Positions 47,618 through 50,975 of a stretch of 50,975 nt of DNA are shown here, piece by piece. Source of the stretch: Nitrospirae bacterium MYbin6. Lineage in GTDB: Bacteria > Nitrospirota > Thermodesulfovibrionia > Thermodesulfovibrionales > Magnetobacteriaceae. The DNA lies in NCBI GenBank assembly GCA_002753305.1, contig PEAC01000011.1, positions 1-50,975 on the forward strand, written 5' to 3'. The translations under genes were made by a program, and so were the position numbers. The notes under the pieces are model-generated. The model had not been told where the DNA came from. It worked only from the letters and a program-made list of their open reading frames with translations, and searched no databases. Every line of letters begins with the position of its first letter. Positions within the stretch are counted from its first letter, which is position 1.

Positions 47618-50260
47618 TTATGCCGATTCGGCCACTTCTACTATTGAAAATACCATTTTGCCGTTGCCGTAGTCCACCTCTATCGTGTCGCCCTCTTTTA
47701 CTGACTTTTCGATTATCTTCAGCGCCAGCGGGTTCAGGATTTCCATCTGAAGTGCCCGCTTAAGCGGCCTTGCGCCGTAGACCGGGTCGTAGCCAGCTTC
47801 CGCAATGGCGTCCTTTGCCCTTTCGGAGAGTATTACGTCTATGCGTTTGTCCTTAAGGTAGCGCCTCATCCTGTAAAGTTGAATATCGACAATGCGTTTA
47901 ATCAGATCCTTTGTCAGTGGCTTGAATATTATTATCTCATCCACTCTGTTAAGAAACTCCGGCCTGAAAAACGACTTCAGCTCCTCCATGACCTTCTTAT
48001 TCAGGGCGCCGCTGTCCGGCCGCCAGTGTGCCTCCCGGCTTAGGGGGCTTGTCTCCTCCTGCAGGTGTTCCCTGATATATTCACTACCTATGTTGGAGGT
48101 CATAATGACGACGGCGTTTCTGAAGTCCACAGTCCGTCCGTGGCCGTCTGTCAGCCTGCCGTCATCAAGCAGTTGCAAGAGGACGTTAAACACCTCAGGG
48201 TGCGCCTTTTCAATTTCATCAAACAGAATAACACTGTAGGGGTGCCTTCTGACGGCCTCGGTAAGCTGTCCGCCCTCGTCATAGCCGACATAGCCGGGTG
48301 GCGCCCCAATGAGGCGCGATACGGTATGTTTCTCCTGATACTCGGACATATCTATGCGCCTGAGTGCGTTTTCGTCGTCAAAGAGGAACTCCGAGAGTGC
48401 CTTTGCAAGCTCGGTCTTGCCTACCCCCGTGGGGCCTAAAAATATGAATGACCCTATCGGGCGGTTCGGGTCCTGAATACCGGCCCGTGCCCTTCTCACC
48501 GCGTTTGAGACCTTTTCTACCGCCTCGGCCTGCCCCACTACCCGGAGCCTCAGCCTGTCTTCCATGTGGAGCAATTTCTCCACCTCCGTCTCAAGCATTC
48601 TCAGCATGGGTATGCCTGTCCACCTTGATACCACCCATGCGATGTCCTCCTCGGTGACTATGTCGGTAAGCATTTTGCTGTCGGCGTGCCAGCTGTCGAG
48701 GCGGCGTGCCTCCTCCTCCTGTGCCTTGGAAAGCTCTATGATGCGGCCGTATTTCAGCTCCGCGGCACGGCCCAGGTTGCCCTGTCGCTCGGCATTTTCG
48801 GCCTCTACCTTTGCCTCTTCAATTGCCTCTTTTATCTTTCTGATATTTGTTAAGATTTCCTTCTCTCCCATCCACTGAGACATTAGTATATCTCGTTTTA
48901 CGGTAAGCTCGGCCAATGCCTTTTCGATTTTACCGAGCTGAACCCCGGACTCAGCCGACCCCTCCTGGAGCATCGCCTGGCGCTCTATCTCCAGCTGCCG
49001 TATGCGCCTTTGCAGCTCATCAAGCTCGGTGGGCATACTGTCCATCTCCATGCGGAGTTTTGACGCGGCCTCATCTATCAGGTCTATGGCCTTGTCGGGC
49101 AGGAATCTGTCTGATATGTAGCGATTTGACAGCACGGCGGCGGCTATCAGGGCAGAGTCCTTGAGTTTAATCCCGTGGTGAAGCTCATAGCGCTCCTTAA
49201 GGCCTCTCAGAATGGATATGGTATCCTGCACGGTAGGCTCCTTTATGTAAACCGGCTGAAAACGTCTCTCTAATGCGGCGTCCTTTTCTATGTACTTGCG
49301 GTATTCGTCCAGTGTGGTAGCGCCCACGCACCTGAGGTCTCCACGCGCGAGGGCGGGTTTGAGCATATTAGAGGCATCCATTGAGCCTTCAGCCGCCCCG
49401 GCACCGACAAGCGTGTGCAGCTCGTCTATAAACAGGATTACCTTGCCGGATGCGCCCTCTACTTCTTTGATTACCGCCTTGAGCCTGTCCTCGAACTCGC
49501 CCCGGTACTTGGCCCCCGCAACGAGAGCGCCCAGGTCAAGGGCGGCAACGGCCTTGTCTTTAAGCGTCTCCGGCACGTCCCCGGCCACTATGCGCTGGGC
49601 CAGCCCCTCGGCTATGGCGGTCTTGCCAACGCCGGGGTCGCCTATTACCACCGGATTGTTCTTAGTCCTTCGGGCAAGCACCTGGATAACTCTGCGTATC
49701 TCTTCGTCTCTGCCTATGACGGGGTCGAGTTTGCCCGTGGCGGCAAGGGCCGTGAGGTCGCGGCTGTATTTCTTTAGTGCCTGGTACTTTTCTTCAGGGT
49801 TTTCGTCCGTCACACGCTGCGTACCCCGAATCTCCATCATCGCCGCGAGAAATGAATCCTTGTCCACGCCGGTGCGCCTCAGGAGTTCGGATGCGCTGCT
49901 ACCTTTGATAATCAGGCCTAATATCAGGTGCTCGACACTGACATATTCGTCGTTCATGTGCCTGGCCTGTGTGTCTGCCTCTTCAAATACGTCTTTCAGC
50001 CGTGGCGACATGTATATGTGCCCCATGGGTTGTGCCCCGGATACCTTTGGAAATCTGTCTATTGCCGCATCCAGGTCGGCCTTCAGCCTTCCGGTGTTAG
50101 CGCCGGACTTTGCGAGAATCTGCGAGGGGGTACCCTCCTTGTCCGACAGGAGGGCAAGGAGAAGATGCTCCGGCTGAAGCTCCTGATTGCCCTTGCTATC
50201 GGCAATCGATTGGGCGTCTCTGAGGGCCTCACGGCTTTTTATGGTCAATTTGTCCATCAT
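47618..50260 (-). CDS. clpB: ClpB disaggregase (HSP100)
   Basis: The 880-residue protein has the N-terminal double Clp repeat (about 1-145), the first AAA+ domain with Walker [10 protein letters not shown], a middle coiled-coil domain (about 405-530), and the second AAA+ domain with GPTGVGKTE and Walker [13 protein letters not shown]. It works with DnaK/DnaJ to rescue aggregated proteins. The full length and the M domain separate it from ClpA/ClpC. Its ATG overlaps the hspR stop by four bases, so its expression is tied to hspR, which in other bacteria represses clpB and dnaK operons. Confidence 0.97.
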   Translation of the reverse strand: MMDKLTIKSREALRDAQSIADSKGNQELQPEHLLLALLSDKEGTPSQILAKSGANTGRLKADLDAAIDRFPKVSGAQPMGHIYMSPRLKDVFEEADTQARHMNDEYVSVEHLILGLIIKGSSASELLRRTGVDKDSFLAAMMEIRGTQRVTDENPEEKYQALKKYSRDLTALAATGKLDPVIGRDEEIRRVIQVLARRTKNNPVVIGDPGVGKTAIAEGLAQRIVAGDVPETLKDKAVAALDLGALVAGAKYRGEFEDRLKAVIKEVEGASGKVILFIDELHTLVGAGAAEGSMDASNMLKPALARGDLRCVGATTLDEYRKYIEKDAALERRFQPVYIKEPTVQDTISILRGLKERYELHHGIKLKDSALIAAAVLSNRYISDRFLPDKAIDLIDEAASKLRMEMDSMPTELDELQRRIRQLEIERQAMLQEGSAESGVQLGKIEKALAELTVKRDILMSQWMGEKEILTNIRKIKEAIEEAKVEAENAERQGNLGRAAELKYGRIIELSKAQEEEARRLDSWHADSKMLTDIVTEEDIAWVVSRWTGIPMLRMLETEVEKLLHMEDRLRLRVVGQAEAVEKVSNAVRRARAGIQDPNRPIGSFIFLGPTGVGKTELAKALSEFLFDDENALRRIDMSEYQEKHTVSRLIGAPPGYVGYDEGGQLTEAVRRHPYSVILFDEIEKAHPEVFNVLLQLLDDGRLTDGHGRTVDFRNAVVIMTSNIGSEYIREHLQEETSPLSREAHWRPDSGALNKKVMEELKSFFRPEFLNRVDEIIIFKPLTKDLIKRIVDIQLYRMRRYLKDKRIDVILSERAKDAIAEAGYDPVYGARPLKRALQMEILNPLALKIIEKSVKEGDTIEVDYGNGKMVFSIVEVAESA

Positions 50261-50640
50261 AGTTGTTCTTTCACCTCTTGGCGTGTGCCATGTTTTCCAG
50301 TAAATATGCGCTCAATTCTGCCCTTGAAATACCTCTTTGTGTCTTCCTCAAGGTAGTCCAGGATGCCCTCGGTCTCTTTCTGCATGGCCTCAAGCCTGCC
50401 GCGCAGGTCAAGGATTATCTCAATCCCTGCCTTGTTAACGCCTAGTTTTCTGGTAAGGTCTACGATGAACTCCAGTTGTTTGATGTCTTCGTCTGAGTAC
50501 TTGCGCTGATTATTTTGCCGTGTCGGCGTGACGAACCCATCGCGTTCGTAGAGCCTCAGCGTCTGGGGATGAAGGCTGAACATCTCAGCCACTACGCTGA
50601 TTACATAAAGGGGCCGTGTGGTGTCGTCATTCTTTCCCAT
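50257..50640 (-). CDS. hspR: MerR-type heat-shock repressor HspR
   Basis: This 127-residue protein has a MerR helix-turn-helix ([38 protein letters not shown]) and a coiled-coil dimer region; the combination [13 protein letters not shown] is typical of HspR. HspR represses chaperone operons (dnaK, clpB, lon) at HAIR sites and usually needs DnaK as co-repressor. It sits just upstream of clpB and just after a dnaJ remnant, its normal partners. The operon promoter lies beyond the window or in the broken dnaJ region, so no HAIR site could be checked. Confidence 0.92.
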   Translation of the reverse strand: MGKNDDTTRPLYVISVVAEMFSLHPQTLRLYERDGFVTPTRQNNQRKYSDEDIKQLEFIVDLTRKLGVNKAGIEIILDLRGRLEAMQKETEGILDYLEEDTKRYFKGRIERIFTGKHGTRQEVKEQL

Positions 50641-50851
50641 GTTGCCCCCACTTGATGAGATTCTCTCTGACGTTTTCTTTATACAGGGCAGTGATGCCGC
50701 TAACCAGTTCGCGCTGTTTTTGAGTCAGTTTTGTCGGGACGGCAATATGAACCACGACAAATAAATCACCGAAGCCTGCCCCCTTGGGGAGGGGCATTCC
50801 CTTGCCCTTGAGCTTAAACATCCTGCCGCAAAGTTCATAATAAAAAACCAT
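50627..50851 (-). pseudogene. dnaJ: DnaJ/CbpA C-terminal remnant, upstream part missing
   Basis: The last 67 codons before hspR read GRMFKLKGKGMPLPKGAGFG then a DLFVVVHIAVPTKLTQKQREL segment, the normal C-terminus of DnaJ/CbpA chaperones. Homology stops abruptly at about 50827. Upstream in the same frame there is no J-protein sequence, and two TGA stops occur at 50927-50932. The other minus frames also show no DnaJ sequence up to 50975. The gene is either broken by a deletion or insertion, or the contig has an assembly join here. The stop overlaps the hspR start by 14 bases, as expected for a dnaJ-hspR-clpB operon. Confidence 0.75.
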
Positions 50852-50975
50852 ACGACACAGGCCGTTATAAATATTAAAATTATCTTTATTCCTACATGCA
50901 ACGGCACACCGCCCGTCGGGGATATATCATCAGCCCCACAATTGAAAGCGTAACACAAACAGATGAAAATACTCA

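Noticed and set aside
50725..50958. A 77-codon minus-strand frame with a hydrophobic stretch at the right edge
   Set aside because: It overlaps the dnaJ remnant in another frame. Its second half is a shadow of the DnaJ sequence, so it is not supported as a membrane protein.

Overview
The window looks like a chromosomal contig from a signalling-rich, probably anaerobic or microaerophilic Gram-negative bacterium of about 50% GC. The genes resemble those of Nitrospirota (Thermodesulfovibrionia / Candidatus Magnetobacterium type): many histidine kinases, eukaryote-like Ser/Thr kinases, a NuoEFG-like oxidoreductase with a formate-dehydrogenase-like large subunit, and an HspR-ClpB heat-shock operon. 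This taxonomic guess rests on protein resemblance from memory; no search was possible.

Layout. 1-6679 (minus): a ketoacyl-synthase-like gene cut by the window edge, preceded by a tight operon of hybrid kinase, double-Cache kinase, GAF-HD-GYP phosphodiesterase and single receiver. 6680-11387: a small internally duplicated helical protein (plus), an MFS exporter and a VWA/coiled-coil membrane pair (minus). 11388-22535 (plus): a Crp/Fnr regulator, then ftsH-folP-miaA-hfq, a SurA/PpiD-like chaperone fragment, an HNH protein, a large repetitive DUF4124-like membrane protein, a nitroreductase, a class III nucleotidyl cyclase and an OB-fold lipoprotein. 22570-32328 (minus): a redox-signalling block of heme-c histidine kinase, receiver, receiver-NuoE fusion, NuoF-like subunit and FdhA/NuoG-like subunit, followed by a GT-C membrane protein and a 57-residue membrane peptide. 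32329-37487: rho with a long leader, an AT-rich islet holding a PD-(D/E)XK-like protein and a HigBA-type toxin-antitoxin pair, a Tat-exported beta-carbonic anhydrase (minus) and a metallo-beta-lactamase-fold hydrolase. 37520-44546 (minus): a phospho-signalling operon of FHA-Ser/Thr kinase, PP2C-FHA-cyclase and a kinase carrying two seven-repeat WD40 arrays. 44674-45465 (minus): a ZapB-like coiled coil, zapA and purS. 45466-45899: a gene-free stretch with a strong terminator and a structured, pseudoknot-capable RNA candidate. 45900-50975 (minus): a dnaJ remnant, hspR, clpB, a PAS histidine kinase and a receiver-ArsR-type regulator.

The most interesting module is 24951-32328. A kinase with two c-type heme motifs in its sensor, a stand-alone receiver, and a receiver fused directly to a NuoE [2Fe-2S] domain sit in line with NuoF- and FdhA/NuoG-like subunits. 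The large subunit has lost the Mo/W-ligating Cys/Sec (glycine, codon GGA) and the adjacent His (tyrosine). Read together, they suggest an NADH-linked electron-transfer complex that is phospho-regulated, or is itself a redox sensor, rather than a working formate dehydrogenase. Other points of interest are the pseudoknot RNA near 45630-45745, the PP2C-FHA-cyclase fusion with a missing cyclase arginine, a ketoacyl synthase with Ala in place of the nucleophilic Cys, a candidate rho leader peptide, and a broken dnaJ ahead of hspR-clpB.
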